The notes: a model not told the origin generated them from the sequence alone. A stretch of 64,000 nt of DNA from Photobacterium swingsii (GCF_024346715.1 NZ_AP024852.1:434001-498000), one strand, 5' to 3'. Shown: positions 48,611 through 57,618, numbered from the stretch's first letter. Program-made: numbers and translations.

Positions 48611-51019
48611 ATGATGAAGTTACCGATTCGTGAGGCTGCACAAGCCCCTCGAAGTGGCCCCAAACGTAAAGCGCCTGCGAAAAAAGCCCCTGCGAAAAAG
48701 GCGACGACTAGCAAGCGTACTCCGCGAAAAAAAACGACGCGCAAGAAACGTAAGGCGCAATCAAGCTGGTGGCGTAAGCTGTTGGGCTTTGGCGTTAAGC
48801 TCACCATAGTGGTGTTTGCTGTGGTGCTGATGGTCGGGATCTACCTTGATACTGTGGTGCAAAATAAATTCGACGGTCAGCTCTGGAATTTACCCGCGGT
48901 TGTCTACGGCAGGGTGCTAAACCTTGAGCCGGGCCAAACCATCACGATTGATGAAGTGCGTCGTGAGCTCGACTTACTGCAATACCATAAAGTGCGCTCG
49001 CCACAGCGTGTGGGTGAGTATTCATCATCATCGACACGGATTGAAATGATCCGTCGCCCGTTTGAATTTGATAACGGGATGGAAGGTAAACGTCATGTGA
49101 TGCTGACTTTCGACGGTAATAGCCTTAAGAGCATCCACGAAGTCGCGTCTAAGCGCCAGCTAGGCTATATCCGCATCGAGCCTAAGATGCTAGGGATGAT
49201 AGGGGCGACAGGGCGTGAGCAACGGATGTTCTTACCGCGAGAACAGATCCCAGAAGTCTTAGTCGATGCCTTGTTGGTGACCGAAGATCGTGACTTCTAT
49301 CAGCACGATGGCGTATCTCCACTGGCGATTGTGCGGGCCTTATTTGCCAACCTAAAAGCAGGGCGTACTGTACAGGGCGGAAGCACCTTGACTCAGCAGT
49401 TAGCTAAAAACTTGTTTCTATCCCAAGAGAAAACCTTGTGGCGTAAGTTGCGCGAGGCCTATATCGCATTGATCTTGGATTATCGCTACAACAAAGATCG
49501 GATCTTAGAGGCCTATTTAAATGAGATTTACCTAGGTCAAAATGGTGGCAAAGAAGTCCACGGCTTTGCCTTAGGTGCACGTTTGTACTTTGGCCGTCCA
49601 CTGCAAGAGCTGAGAATCGATCAACAGGCCTTGCTGGTGGGGCTGGTGAAAGGCCCGTCGTATTACAATCCATGGCGTAATCCTGAACGTGCTCGTCAGC
49701 GTCGTGATCTTGTGCTGCGCTTGATGATGGACAATGGCATTTTAGACGGTAAGCAATACGAGCTAGCAGCATCGCGTTCGCTGGATGTACAAGCGAAACC
49801 GAGGATCTCGACACGTCAGCCTGCATATTTTCAGCAGTTGCAGCGTGAATTAAAAGAAAAAGTTGGGGATAAGTTTACCCCTGGAGTGGGTTTACGCGTC
49901 TTCAGCACCTTGGATCCATTGTCGCAGCAAGAAGCGGAAAAAATGGTCGGTGCTATGGTGCCGCAATTGAACAAAAAAGCAGGTGTGAAGGTTGAAACTG
50001 CTATGGTGGCGGTTGATCGTGTCAGCGGTGAAGTACGTGCCATGATTGGTGGTAGCCGCCCCGGCTATGCTGGGTTTAACCGCGCACTGGATGCAAGCCG
50101 TCAAATTGGTTCCTTAGTGAAACCCGCCGTTTATTTAGCGGCACTGCGCCAGCCAGAACGTTTTACCTTAGCCAGTACCATAGATGATAAACCTATCATG
50201 CTAAAGGGCAGCAAAGGCAACAATTGGAAGCCACGTAACTATGACCGCAAATTCCGCGGGCAAGTCCCGCTGTATTACGCGTTAGCTAAGTCGCTAAATG
50301 TGCCTACGGTGAATCTTGGTATGGCCGTTGGCCTCAATGATGTGATCAAGACTATGGAGCAGCTGGGGGTTGATCGTAACGAAATTCCAAAGTTACCGTC
50401 GATTCTATTAGGGTCGTTTACGTTAACCCCATTTGAAGTGACTCAGATGTTTCAGAGTATCACCAGTGGTGGGCGCAGAGCTGAATTAACCGCACTACGC
50501 TCGGTGGTGGATCTGCAAGGTATCCTGTTGTATCAAAATTATCCGAAGGCGAGGCAGGTTGTCCCTCAACAAGCGGCTTGGTTAACCACTTATGGGATGA
50601 AGAATGTGGTCAGCCAAGGCACGGCACGTTTCCTTCAACCTCAGTTTGGCTGGGCAGCATTGGCGGGTAAAACCGGTACGACGGATAAAAACCGCGATAG
50701 TTGGTTTGTTGGTGCTGATGGGCGTGAGGTCGTGACGATTTGGGTGGGGCGTGATGACAATAAGCCTGTCAATCTAACGGGATCATCGGGTGCGCTGCGT
50801 ATGTACAGCCAATATATGAAATCACGTCAACCGGAACCTTTGCGTTTGGCATGGCCGAGTAAGGTGTCGACCGCGAAATACCACCGTCAGCCTGACGGTA
50901 CGCTAGGCTTTGATTGCCAAGGTGAGCAGTCACTACCTGTGTGGGACGACAAAGGCCAGCTAAAGGCTCGTTGTGAAGCTGGCGCTGGGGGCTGGGTTAA
51001 AGATCTGTTTGCTTGGTAA
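48611..51019 (+). CDS. mrcB: Penicillin-binding protein 1B
   Basis: Bifunctional peptidoglycan synthase, glycosyltransferase and transpeptidase, in the inner membrane. 802 residues. A very basic cytoplasmic N-terminus (AKKAPAKKATTSKRTPRKK) precedes one membrane helix (about 70-90), a UB2H domain for the lipoprotein LpoB, the glycosyltransferase domain (EDRDFYQHDGVSPLAIVRA, GGSTLTQQLAKNL) and the transpeptidase with Ser-x-x-Lys in GSLVKP, SLN in KSLNVP and KTGTT. ATG at 48611 is followed by a second ATG. The lysine/arginine-rich tail is longer than the anchor strictly needs. Confidence 0.95.
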   Translation: MMKLPIREAAQAPRSGPKRKAPAKKAPAKKATTSKRTPRKKTTRKKRKAQSSWWRKLLGFGVKLTIVVFAVVLMVGIYLDTVVQNKFDGQLWNLPAVVYGRVLNLEPGQTITIDEVRRELDLLQYHKVRSPQRVGEYSSSSTRIEMIRRPFEFDNGMEGKRHVMLTFDGNSLKSIHEVASKRQLGYIRIEPKMLGMIGATGREQRMFLPREQIPEVLVDALLVTEDRDFYQHDGVSPLAIVRALFANLKAGRTVQGGSTLTQQLAKNLFLSQEKTLWRKLREAYIALILDYRYNKDRILEAYLNEIYLGQNGGKEVHGFALGARLYFGRPLQELRIDQQALLVGLVKGPSYYNPWRNPERARQRRDLVLRLMMDNGILDGKQYELAASRSLDVQAKPRISTRQPAYFQQLQRELKEKVGDKFTPGVGLRVFSTLDPLSQQEAEKMVGAMVPQLNKKAGVKVETAMVAVDRVSGEVRAMIGGSRPGYAGFNRALDASRQIGSLVKPAVYLAALRQPERFTLASTIDDKPIMLKGSKGNNWKPRNYDRKFRGQVPLYYALAKSLNVPTVNLGMAVGLNDVIKTMEQLGVDRNEIPKLPSILLGSFTLTPFEVTQMFQSITSGGRRAELTALRSVVDLQGILLYQNYPKARQVVPQQAAWLTTYGMKNVVSQGTARFLQPQFGWAALAGKTGTTDKNRDSWFVGADGREVVTIWVGRDDNKPVNLTGSSGALRMYSQYMKSRQPEPLRLAWPSKVSTAKYHRQPDGTLGFDCQGEQSLPVWDDKGQLKARCEAGAGGWVKDLFAW

Positions 51020-51065
51020 GTCGCTGTAAAACGATAGTCAACTGCTAGGCATTGGCATTGAAATG

Positions 51066-51102
51066 AAACGGCTCGTTGAGAGAATCAATGAGCCGTTTTT
51101 TT
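51066..51102. terminator. Bidirectional terminator between mrcB and the HD-GYP gene
   Basis: 14-position stem AAACGGCTCGTTGA / TCAATGAGCCGTTT with one G-T pair, T-run on the plus strand. Confidence 0.85.
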
Positions 51103-51124
51103 GTTTAACGAGTAGCGATTGGTA

Positions 51125-52381
51125 TTAATCGTTCGGATCAAAGTAGAACGATATCCGCACCCTAGGGTTTAAGTAATCATAAACTTGTTCGGGCAATTTA
51201 TCGGGCGCAATGGCACGTTCAATTTTTAAATCACTCTCTTCTAAGTCGATGATGGGGGCTTCATTGGAGGGCACCGATGGATCGTAAAGCAGTACATTCG
51301 GGAAGAGTAAGCTATTGGTATTGACTGAAATCACCAACCCCAGTTGTTGGTTGGAGAGTTGCACCACACTGCCAGGTGGGTATACCCCCATCAGTTTGAC
51401 CAGCAACGCCATGTATTCATTGTTGTACTGGGCCTTTTTATTTTTGAATAAATACGACAATGCACTGTAAGGGATCCGTGCTTTGGAGGCATCTTGTGGG
51501 TGGCACAGTGAATCATAAGCATTAACCAAAGCGATTAATTGAGCATTGGCTGTGATTTGATCGCCTTTCAGCCCTTTAGGGTAACCCGAACCATCAATCA
51601 GCTCATGATGCTGCTCTAGGATAGGTTTAGCAGCCTCTGGGAAGGTATCAGCAAGGTTTGCAAGCTCAAGGCTATACTTGGTATGCAAACGCAGGTAATT
51701 CTCTTCTGGCGGCGTTAATGGCGTTGTTTTTCGTAAAATCGCAGTAGGTACTTTGAGTTTGCCCATGTCATGAAAGAGAGCACCCAATGCAATATGCTTA
51801 ATAGCTTCTGCTGACATGCCATTTGTTTTGGCAAGCATCATCGAAATAATGGCAACATTGAGCGAATGAAAATAAATATCTTCATGTTCTTTTTTGTCAT
51901 TCATCAAATGCAAGGCGACGTTTTCAGACTCCATCAATGCATCCACCATGGTACTGACTAAGTCATTGGCTTCGTCGATGGCTGTCACAGGGCGGCTCTT
52001 TATTTTGCTGACAATTGAGCGTAACTGCGCAAGTGAGCGTGAAAAGTTTTTTTCACAGCGTTGTACACGCAGTTTGTAATTTTTTAGATGCTCAATACGA
52101 CGCTGCTTTTCTTTCCACAGTTTCTCTGCCTGCTTATCTAAAAACTGACTTTCTTGTTCTGAAATGGCTTCAGGTTTGGCATCAGGCTCAAGAGGGGGAT
52201 TATCACTCTTTTCTGGGATCAGATAGACGTACTTGAGGTTCAAGTTTTTTATCAGGCGCAGTTGCTGCTGATCTTTGATTTTGAAATGGTTAAGCAGAAA
52301 TGGGTGATCGGTCCATTGCAAAGGGAGTTTGACGTATAAGCCAGTAGTCAAACGATCTACTGCAAGTTTAATGTTTGCCAT
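51125..52381 (-). CDS. HD-GYP domain protein, probable cyclic-di-GMP phosphodiesterase
   Basis: 418 residues. N-terminal DUF3391-like domain (AVDRLTTGLYVKLPLQWTDHPF), a charged coiled-coil linker (about 80-120), then an HD-GYP domain with HDMGKLKVP, the metal and GYP motif HHELIDGSGYPKG, and a C-terminal extension. The catalytic residues look intact, so hydrolysis of cyclic di-GMP to pGpG or GMP is likely, which would favour motility over biofilm. No receiver domain, so the input is through DUF3391 or a partner. A 12-bp palindrome lies 26 bases upstream. Confidence 0.88.
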   Translation of the reverse strand: MANIKLAVDRLTTGLYVKLPLQWTDHPFLLNHFKIKDQQQLRLIKNLNLKYVYLIPEKSDNPPLEPDAKPEAISEQESQFLDKQAEKLWKEKQRRIEHLKNYKLRVQRCEKNFSRSLAQLRSIVSKIKSRPVTAIDEANDLVSTMVDALMESENVALHLMNDKKEHEDIYFHSLNVAIISMMLAKTNGMSAEAIKHIALGALFHDMGKLKVPTAILRKTTPLTPPEENYLRLHTKYSLELANLADTFPEAAKPILEQHHELIDGSGYPKGLKGDQITANAQLIALVNAYDSLCHPQDASKARIPYSALSYLFKNKKAQYNNEYMALLVKLMGVYPPGSVVQLSNQQLGLVISVNTNSLLFPNVLLYDPSVPSNEAPIIDLEESDLKIERAIAPDKLPEQVYDYLNPRVRISFYFDPND

Positions 52382-52651
52382 GAGTTAAATAGAACAACCA
52401 GTTAATGTTAGCGCTAACCGTCTTGGTTTCGCTTTTTAAGTCATCATAATTATTATTGGAATTACTCATCACCACAGAGGCATTTAGTCTCACTAGCCCC
52501 TTTATTTGTCATTGTTATGGTTAATGAAAACCACACAATGGCTCAATACGTTATGGCGTAATTGCTCATCATATCAATAATAGCTAGCTGAACAAATATT
52601 TGATGGAAAAGACATGTACGAAGCGCGAAAGGGGAGTCATTTTTGACTGGT
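52382..52651. other. Intergenic region upstream of the HD-GYP gene
   Basis: About 270 bases with no credible gene. It contains a perfect palindrome at 52407-52418, probably the promoter of the HD-GYP gene, and ends at the terminator of the tRNA operon. Otherwise AT-rich and featureless to me. Confidence 0.5.
52407..52418. promoter_or_regulatory. Palindromic candidate operator GTTAGCGCTAAC
   Basis: Perfect 12-bp palindrome with central CG, of the LacI/GalR-family operator style, 26 bases before the HD-GYP gene start. The regulator is unknown. Confidence 0.4.
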
Positions 52652-52682
52652 AAAAAAAAACCTCATCCGAAGATGAGGTTTT
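52652..52682 (-). terminator. Terminator of tRNA operon 1
   Basis: Stem AACCTCATC / GATGAGGTT flanked on the minus strand by a T9 run. It is nearly the same sequence as the terminator of the second tRNA operon. Confidence 0.88.
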
Positions 52683-52689
52683 CAAAAAA

Positions 52690-52765
<76 letters not shown>

Positions 52766-52810
52766 ACACTAAATTTTTTGCTTTAAGCTGAATTTCAACT
52801 CAAAGTTGTT

Positions 52811-52886
52811 TGGCTCCCCCTGCAAGACTTGAACTTGCGACATACGGATTAACAGTCCGCCGTTCTACCAACTGAACTAAGGGGGA
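52811..52886 (-). tRNA. tRNA-Asn (GUU)
   Basis: 76 bases, encoded CCA; anticodon loop CTGTTAA. Differs from the other six Asn copies by T for C in the D-loop (GTTGGTAG instead of GTCGGTAG). Confidence 0.97.
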
Positions 52887-52892
52887 ATTGTA

Positions 52893-52968
52893 TGGTGCCT
52901 CGAGGCGGAATCGAACCACCGACACGAGGATTTTCAATCCTCTGCTCTACCGACTGAGCTATCGAGGC
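52893..52968 (-). tRNA. tRNA-Phe (GAA)
   Basis: 76 bases, encoded CCA; anticodon loop TTGAAAA, stem GAGGA/TCCTC. Only 6 bases from the following Asn gene. Confidence 0.97.
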
Positions 52969-53026
52969 AAAAGTCACGCCGAGGCGTTACTTTTGCAAAT
53001 CTGCTAAAAGCAGTCTTGCTAAAGAA

Positions 53027-53102
<76 letters not shown>

Positions 53103-53148
53103 ACACGAATTCTTGTTTGTCATCAAGCTACTGCTTAACAACTAAATT

Positions 53149-53224
53149 TGGCTCCCCCTGCAAGACTTGAACTTGCGACATACGGATTAACAGTCCGCCG
53201 TTCTACCGACTGAACTAAGGGGGA
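53149..53224 (-). tRNA. tRNA-Asn (GUU)
   Basis: Anticodon loop CTGTTAA, encoded CCA; second Asn copy of operon 1. Confidence 0.97.
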
Positions 53225-53230
53225 ATTGTA

Positions 53231-53306
53231 TGGTGCCTCGAGGCGGAATCGAACCACCGACACGAGGATTTTCAATCCTCTGCTCTACCGACTGAGCTAT
53301 CGAGGC
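53231..53306 (-). tRNA. tRNA-Phe (GAA)
   Basis: Anticodon loop TTGAAAA, encoded CCA; second Phe copy of operon 1, 6 bases from the Asn gene. Confidence 0.97.
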
Positions 53307-53364
53307 AAAAGTCACGCCGAAGCGTTACTCTTGCAAATCTGCTAAAAGCAATCTTGCTAAAGAA

Positions 53365-53440
<76 letters not shown>

Positions 53441-53486
53441 ACACGAATTCTTGTTTGTCATCAAGCTATTGCTTAATAACTAAATT

Positions 53487-53562
53487 TGGCTCCCCCTGCA
53501 AGACTTGAACTTGCGACATACGGATTAACAGTCCGCCGTTCTACCGACTGAACTAAGGGGGA
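53487..53562 (-). tRNA. tRNA-Asn (GUU)
   Basis: Second gene transcribed in operon 1; separated from the leading Phe gene by a longer 46-base spacer that recurs exactly in operon 2. Confidence 0.97.
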
Positions 53563-53608
53563 ATTGTTATCGTTGCTTGCACCATTTTTAACTACTAAAG
53601 AGAAGTAA

Positions 53609-53684
53609 TGGTGCCTCGAGGCGGAATCGAACCACCGACACGAGGATTTTCAATCCTCTGCTCTACCGACTGAGCTATCGAGGC
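53609..53684 (-). tRNA. tRNA-Phe (GAA)
   Basis: First gene of operon 1, directly behind the promoter and GC-rich discriminator. Encoded CCA. Confidence 0.97.
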
Positions 53685-53694
53685 AACGGAGCGC

Positions 53695-53723
53695 ATTAAA
53701 AAGGTTTTCGGCTTTGTCGTCAA
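53695..53723 (-). promoter_or_regulatory. Sigma-70 promoter of tRNA operon 1
   Basis: TTGACG (53718-53723), 17-base spacer, TTTAAT (53695-53700), then the GC-rich discriminator GCGCTCC, as expected of a stringently controlled stable-RNA promoter. Confidence 0.85.
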
Positions 53724-53799
53724 CGATTTTTTTTGATCTATTGCTTAACTTTGGTTTTTTTATGCTGATTGATTATAAAACAGCCCAAAACAATGCAAA

Positions 53800-54423
53800 T
53801 TATGTCGGGAGTGCTTGTTGTTCTTTGTGAAGTGCACGCATTAAAGCCGGGCGTTGAGAAACAAAAAGGCGATACTTTTCGACATTTGCGGGGAGTTTTT
53901 GCTTAAAAGCCGTGGCCCAATTTAGTGTCTGCGTCAAAATGATATCAGCGACTGTCGGTAGGTTGCCGAATAAATAATCGCTTTCAGGAAGCCAATGCGA
54001 GGCCACATTGGCTGCTTTCTTAAATTCCCAGCTAGCGACAGCTTGCATTTCGGGCAAACGGATCGGTTCGGGTAGGGCGTAACGATGTTTACCTATGCTC
54101 CACAGGGGTTGTTCTAGCTCAGTAATGATAAAACTGAGCCATTGATGGTGGCGAGCTTGTTGTTGCATTGATTGGTGGGGAAGCCAATGTGACCCGTAAC
54201 GTTCAGCGAGATACAAACAGATCGCAGTGGATTCACACAGGGTAAGATCTTGATCGATCAAGGTGGGGACTTTACCTTCGATATTATGCTTCAAGTAGTC
54301 AGTTGTTTTGTGTTCGCCTTGTTGTAGGTTGACGAGATGATATTGCCAATCTAGCCCCAGTTCTTCGAGCAACCATGAAACACGTAATGAGCGACTACGA
54401 GGGTATCCATACAAGGTGAGCAT
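53800..54423 (-). CDS. Glutathione S-transferase family protein
   Basis: 207 residues, two-domain cytosolic GST: N-terminal thioredoxin-like part (MLTLYGYPRSRSLRVSWLLEELGLDW, IEGKVPTLIDQDLTLCESTAICLYLAERYG) with the glutathione-binding ESTAI motif, and a helical C-terminal domain (LPTVADIILTQTLNWA). The likely catalytic residue is Ser or Tyr in the first loop; it cannot be settled by eye. It sits alone between two tRNA operons, on the same strand, after the terminator of operon 2 and before the promoter of operon 1. Substrate unknown. Confidence 0.9.
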   Translation of the reverse strand: MLTLYGYPRSRSLRVSWLLEELGLDWQYHLVNLQQGEHKTTDYLKHNIEGKVPTLIDQDLTLCESTAICLYLAERYGSHWLPHQSMQQQARHHQWLSFIITELEQPLWSIGKHRYALPEPIRLPEMQAVASWEFKKAANVASHWLPESDYLFGNLPTVADIILTQTLNWATAFKQKLPANVEKYRLFVSQRPALMRALHKEQQALPT

Positions 54424-54580
54424 GCATCGTCCTTTTGCTGAGTGACATTGTTAACATTAGACGAAGAATAGCTAACGCGAAAAGCCATCATAGTATTTTG
54501 TTCTGAGCTACAGATGGTGGATGTTGGGGCGAATAAAAAACGGGAAGAGGGGAGAGATGAAGCTGAGAAATCACAGATAC

Positions 54581-54611
54581 AAAAAAGCCTCATCCGAAGA
54601 TGAGGCTTTTT
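54581..54611 (-). terminator. Terminator of tRNA operon 2
   Basis: Stem AAAAAGCCTCATC / GATGAGGCTTTTT, same core and loop as the terminator of operon 1. Confidence 0.88.
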
Positions 54612-54634
54612 CACTCTAGGCTGCCCTAGAAATT

Positions 54635-54710
54635 TGGCTCCCCCTGCAAGACTTGAACTTGCGACATACGGATTAACAGTCCGCCGTTCTACCGACTGAA
54701 CTAAGGGGGA
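54635..54710 (-). tRNA. tRNA-Asn (GUU)
   Basis: Last gene of operon 2; the final unit lacks its Thr gene here, unlike operon 1. Encoded CCA. Confidence 0.97.
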
Positions 54711-54716
54711 ATTGTA

Positions 54717-54792
54717 TGGTGCCTCGAGGCGGAATCGAACCACCGACACGAGGATTTTCAATCCTCTGCTCTACCGACTGAGCTATCGAGGC
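54717..54792 (-). tRNA. tRNA-Phe (GAA)
   Basis: Penultimate gene of operon 2, 6 bases from the terminal Asn gene; anticodon loop TTGAAAA. Confidence 0.97.
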
Positions 54793-54850
54793 AAAAGTTA
54801 CGCCTAAGCGTTACTTTTGCAACTCTGCCGAAGCAGAACTTGCTAAAGAA

Positions 54851-54926
<76 letters not shown>

Positions 54927-54972
54927 ACACGAATTCTTGTTTGTCATCAAGCTACTGCTTAACAACTAAATT

Positions 54973-55048
54973 TGGCTCCCCCTGCAAGACTTGAACTTGC
55001 GACATACGGATTAACAGTCCGCCGTTCTACCGACTGAACTAAGGGGGA
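54973..55048 (-). tRNA. tRNA-Asn (GUU)
   Basis: Third Asn gene transcribed in operon 2; D-loop GTCGGTAG form. Confidence 0.97.
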
Positions 55049-55054
55049 ATTGTA

Positions 55055-55130
55055 TGGTGCCTCGAGGCGGAATCGAACCACCGACACGAGGATTTTCAAT
55101 CCTCTGCTCTACCGACTGAGCTATCGAGGC
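55055..55130 (-). tRNA. tRNA-Phe (GAA)
   Basis: Third Phe gene transcribed in operon 2; anticodon loop TTGAAAA. Confidence 0.97.
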
Positions 55131-55188
55131 AAAAGTTACGCCTAAGCGTTACTTTTGCAAATCTGCTAAAAGCAGTCTTGCTAAAGAA

Positions 55189-55264
<76 letters not shown>

Positions 55265-55310
55265 ACACGAATTCTTGTTTGTCATCAAGCTACTGCTTAA
55301 CAACTAAATT

Positions 55311-55386
55311 TGGCTCCCCCTGCAAGACTTGAACTTGCGACATACGGATTAACAGTCCGCCGTTCTACCGACTGAACTAAGGGGGA
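55311..55386 (-). tRNA. tRNA-Asn (GUU)
   Basis: Second Asn gene transcribed in operon 2; encoded CCA. Confidence 0.97.
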
Positions 55387-55392
55387 ATTGTA

Positions 55393-55468
55393 TGGTGCCT
55401 CGAGGCGGAATCGAACCACCGACACGAGGATTTTCAATCCTCTGCTCTACCGACTGAGCTATCGAGGC
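55393..55468 (-). tRNA. tRNA-Phe (GAA)
   Basis: Second Phe gene transcribed in operon 2; encoded CCA. Confidence 0.97.
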
Positions 55469-55526
55469 AAAAGTCACGCCGAAGCGTTACTCTTGCAAAT
55501 CTGCTAAAAGCAGTCTTGCTAAAGAA

Positions 55527-55602
<76 letters not shown>

Positions 55603-55648
55603 ACACGAATTCTTGTTTGTCATCAAGCTATTGCTTAATAACTAAATT

Positions 55649-55724
55649 TGGCTCCCCCTGCAAGACTTGAACTTGCGACATACGGATTAACAGTCCGCCG
55701 TTCTACCGACTGAACTAAGGGGGA
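55649..55724 (-). tRNA. tRNA-Asn (GUU)
   Basis: Second gene of operon 2; the same long 46-base spacer as in operon 1 divides it from the leading Phe gene. Confidence 0.97.
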
Positions 55725-55770
55725 ATTGTTATCGTTGCTTGCACCATTTTTAACTACTAAAGAGAAGTAA

Positions 55771-55846
55771 TGGTGCCTCGAGGCGGAATCGAACCACCGA
55801 CACGAGGATTTTCAATCCTCTGCTCTACCGACTGAGCTATCGAGGC
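55771..55846 (-). tRNA. tRNA-Phe (GAA)
   Basis: First gene of operon 2, behind its own promoter. Encoded CCA. Confidence 0.97.
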
Positions 55847-55857
55847 AACGGAGCGCT

Positions 55858-55886
55858 ATTAAACGGCTTTTGAGCTTTGTCGTCAA
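55858..55886 (-). promoter_or_regulatory. Sigma-70 promoter of tRNA operon 2
   Basis: TTGACG (55881-55886), 17-base spacer, TTTAAT (55858-55863), discriminator AGCGCTCC. Core elements equal those of operon 1 while the spacer differs at several positions. Confidence 0.85.
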
Positions 55887-56034
55887 CCATTTTTTTTAGA
55901 TAAAACAGTAAATCGGCCTGCTTGGTGGAATTTTACCCAGAGGGGTGGAAGAATCGCATAAATCAAGCAAGTGTTTGGCCGTTTTATCTTGCTAACGTCA
56001 CTTTCGAATGGAAAGCGATGTTAGCCGATGAGGG

Positions 56035-57168
56035 TTAAATTTTGCCTTGATTAAACTCTTTTTGGAAAGTCGTCACTTTTTGTAAGTAGCGTCTTGCTTC
56101 GGCTTTCGGGTGTTTGTTGGTCAAGGCCCAGTAAACCTGATTGGGTTGCAGGTTATTCAAATCTTTCATTGCCCGCTTGCGATCATTACGATTGAAGGTA
56201 TTGAGTACGCCGCCCGTACCGCCGTTATAAGCCGAAATCATGCTGTAGTGCAGCGACGTTGGGTGTTTGACATCGCGTAAGTATCGATTTTTTAAAATGT
56301 AAAAGTAGGCGGTACCTGTATCGATATTTTTAACTGGGTCGAACAAATACTCAGGTGATGGCACGCCTGATTTCTTTTTCACTAACTTAAAGACATCGGC
56401 CCCAGCCGTTTTTGGGACAACCTGCATTAACCCGTACGCATTCGCATGGCTTACGGCATAAGGGTTAAAGCTGCTTTCCGTTTTGATGATGGCGTAAATC
56501 AGATCTTCATTGATTCCATAACGCTTTGAGGCATCACGCACTATGCTCGCGTATTTATAGCCACGCTTGTCGACATGGTTAGCCACCATAGGGATCTCAA
56601 CGTAATAGGCTTGCTGAAAGCGTACTTTGCGCTTTTTGATCTTGTTTTTAACTAAATAGTCGGCAAAGCGATTGGCACGCCATGACCACTCAACTGGCTT
56701 TTTATCTTGATCCAGTACTTGGCCAAATAGAAAGGGTTTACCACCGACTTGGATTTTTTGATCCGAGTAGAGATCGACACCAGCAGGATCGTCGGGGGTT
56801 AAAAGGGTGGTGACGATAGCCGCTTTTAAGTGTTTTTCAGGATCGGTTTTAGCGACTGTTCCCACTACCACGACACCACGGTCAAAGTCGACGTGAGCAC
56901 GGCTTTGGTAGCCATCAGTGTATTTTACGTAGTGGTGTTTACTTGCGATCATGCTGTCGTTGCCCCAATAGCGTTCGACTTCGCCATTGAAGGAATTGAT
57001 CAGTTTATCGAGGGCCACCAAATCTTTGGTGAACTGACCTGGGAGTGGTGCTAGGTTATTGGCAAAACGGTTGGTGGTGGTGTAATCCACATCGTATATT
57101 TTTTCAATAAACTCACGGCTACAGCCACTTAGCGCAAGTAGAGATAACAGAACTAAACGTTTTTTCAT
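56035..57168 (-). CDS. mltC: Membrane-bound lytic murein transglycosylase C
   Basis: Outer-membrane lipoprotein that cleaves peptidoglycan with formation of 1,6-anhydro ends, the kind of fragments AmpD later recycles. 377 residues. Lipobox LALSGC with lipidated Cys16; N-terminal DUF3393 domain; C-terminal SLT domain with catalytic Glu in IIKTESSFNP, then AYGLMQVVP and the YNGG motif in SAYNGGTGG. Downstream of yggX on the same strand, the usual mutY-yggX-mltC order. Confidence 0.95.
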   Translation of the reverse strand: MKKRLVLLSLLALSGCSREFIEKIYDVDYTTTNRFANNLAPLPGQFTKDLVALDKLINSFNGEVERYWGNDSMIASKHHYVKYTDGYQSRAHVDFDRGVVVVGTVAKTDPEKHLKAAIVTTLLTPDDPAGVDLYSDQKIQVGGKPFLFGQVLDQDKKPVEWSWRANRFADYLVKNKIKKRKVRFQQAYYVEIPMVANHVDKRGYKYASIVRDASKRYGINEDLIYAIIKTESSFNPYAVSHANAYGLMQVVPKTAGADVFKLVKKKSGVPSPEYLFDPVKNIDTGTAYFYILKNRYLRDVKHPTSLHYSMISAYNGGTGGVLNTFNRNDRKRAMKDLNNLQPNQVYWALTNKHPKAEARRYLQKVTTFQKEFNQGKI

Positions 57169-57306
57169 AACACCGACAGATAAAAAAATGACACCATTTA
57201 TGTAGCGACAAATGATGTCATTTTCTGAACGCCACAGTAAGTCTTTTTCATTTTAATGATGACAAATCGTGACGCTCAATAGCTATATCATCAAGATACC
57301 GCTGTT

Positions 57307-57579
57307 TTATTCACTTGGTGGCATATAGCCATCAATGATCACGTCTTGGCCTTCAAACAGGAATTTAACCATTTCTGTTTCAAGTAATTTACGGTGCTCG
57401 ACATCCATCATGTTAAGCTTTTTCTCATTGATCAGCATGGTTTGTTTACCTTGCCATTCAGCCCAAGCTTCTTTAGAGATGTTGTCGAAAATGCGTTTAC
57501 CAAGTTCACCTGGGTAAAGTTGGAAATCTAAACCTTCCGCATCTTTTTTAAGGCGAGTACAAAATACAGTACGGCTCAT
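57307..57579 (-). CDS. yggX: Probable Fe(2+)-trafficking protein YggX
   Basis: Small cytoplasmic protein linked to protection of Fe-S clusters from oxidation. 90 residues, exact family length. [24 protein letters not shown] carries the conserved Cys7, followed by [24 protein letters not shown] ribosome site. Follows mutY (a Fe-S enzyme) after 111 bases, and mltC comes next, as in E. coli. Confidence 0.95.
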   Translation of the reverse strand: MSRTVFCTRLKKDAEGLDFQLYPGELGKRIFDNISKEAWAEWQGKQTMLINEKKLNMMDVEHRKLLETEMVKFLFEGQDVIIDGYMPPSE

Positions 57580-57618
57580 TGAGCGGCTCCTTCAGTCATA
57601 ACCTTATTACGTACGCAG

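Noticed and set aside
51112..51128. CGATTGGTATTAATCG near the HD-GYP stop as a third PdhR-like site
   Set aside because: It lacks the ACCA half and lies at a gene end; only a 5-bp stem.
54351..54761. Open frame of 136 codons on the minus strand overlapping the GST start and two tRNA genes
   Set aside because: It reads through tRNA-Phe, tRNA-Asn and a terminator, so it cannot be a real gene.
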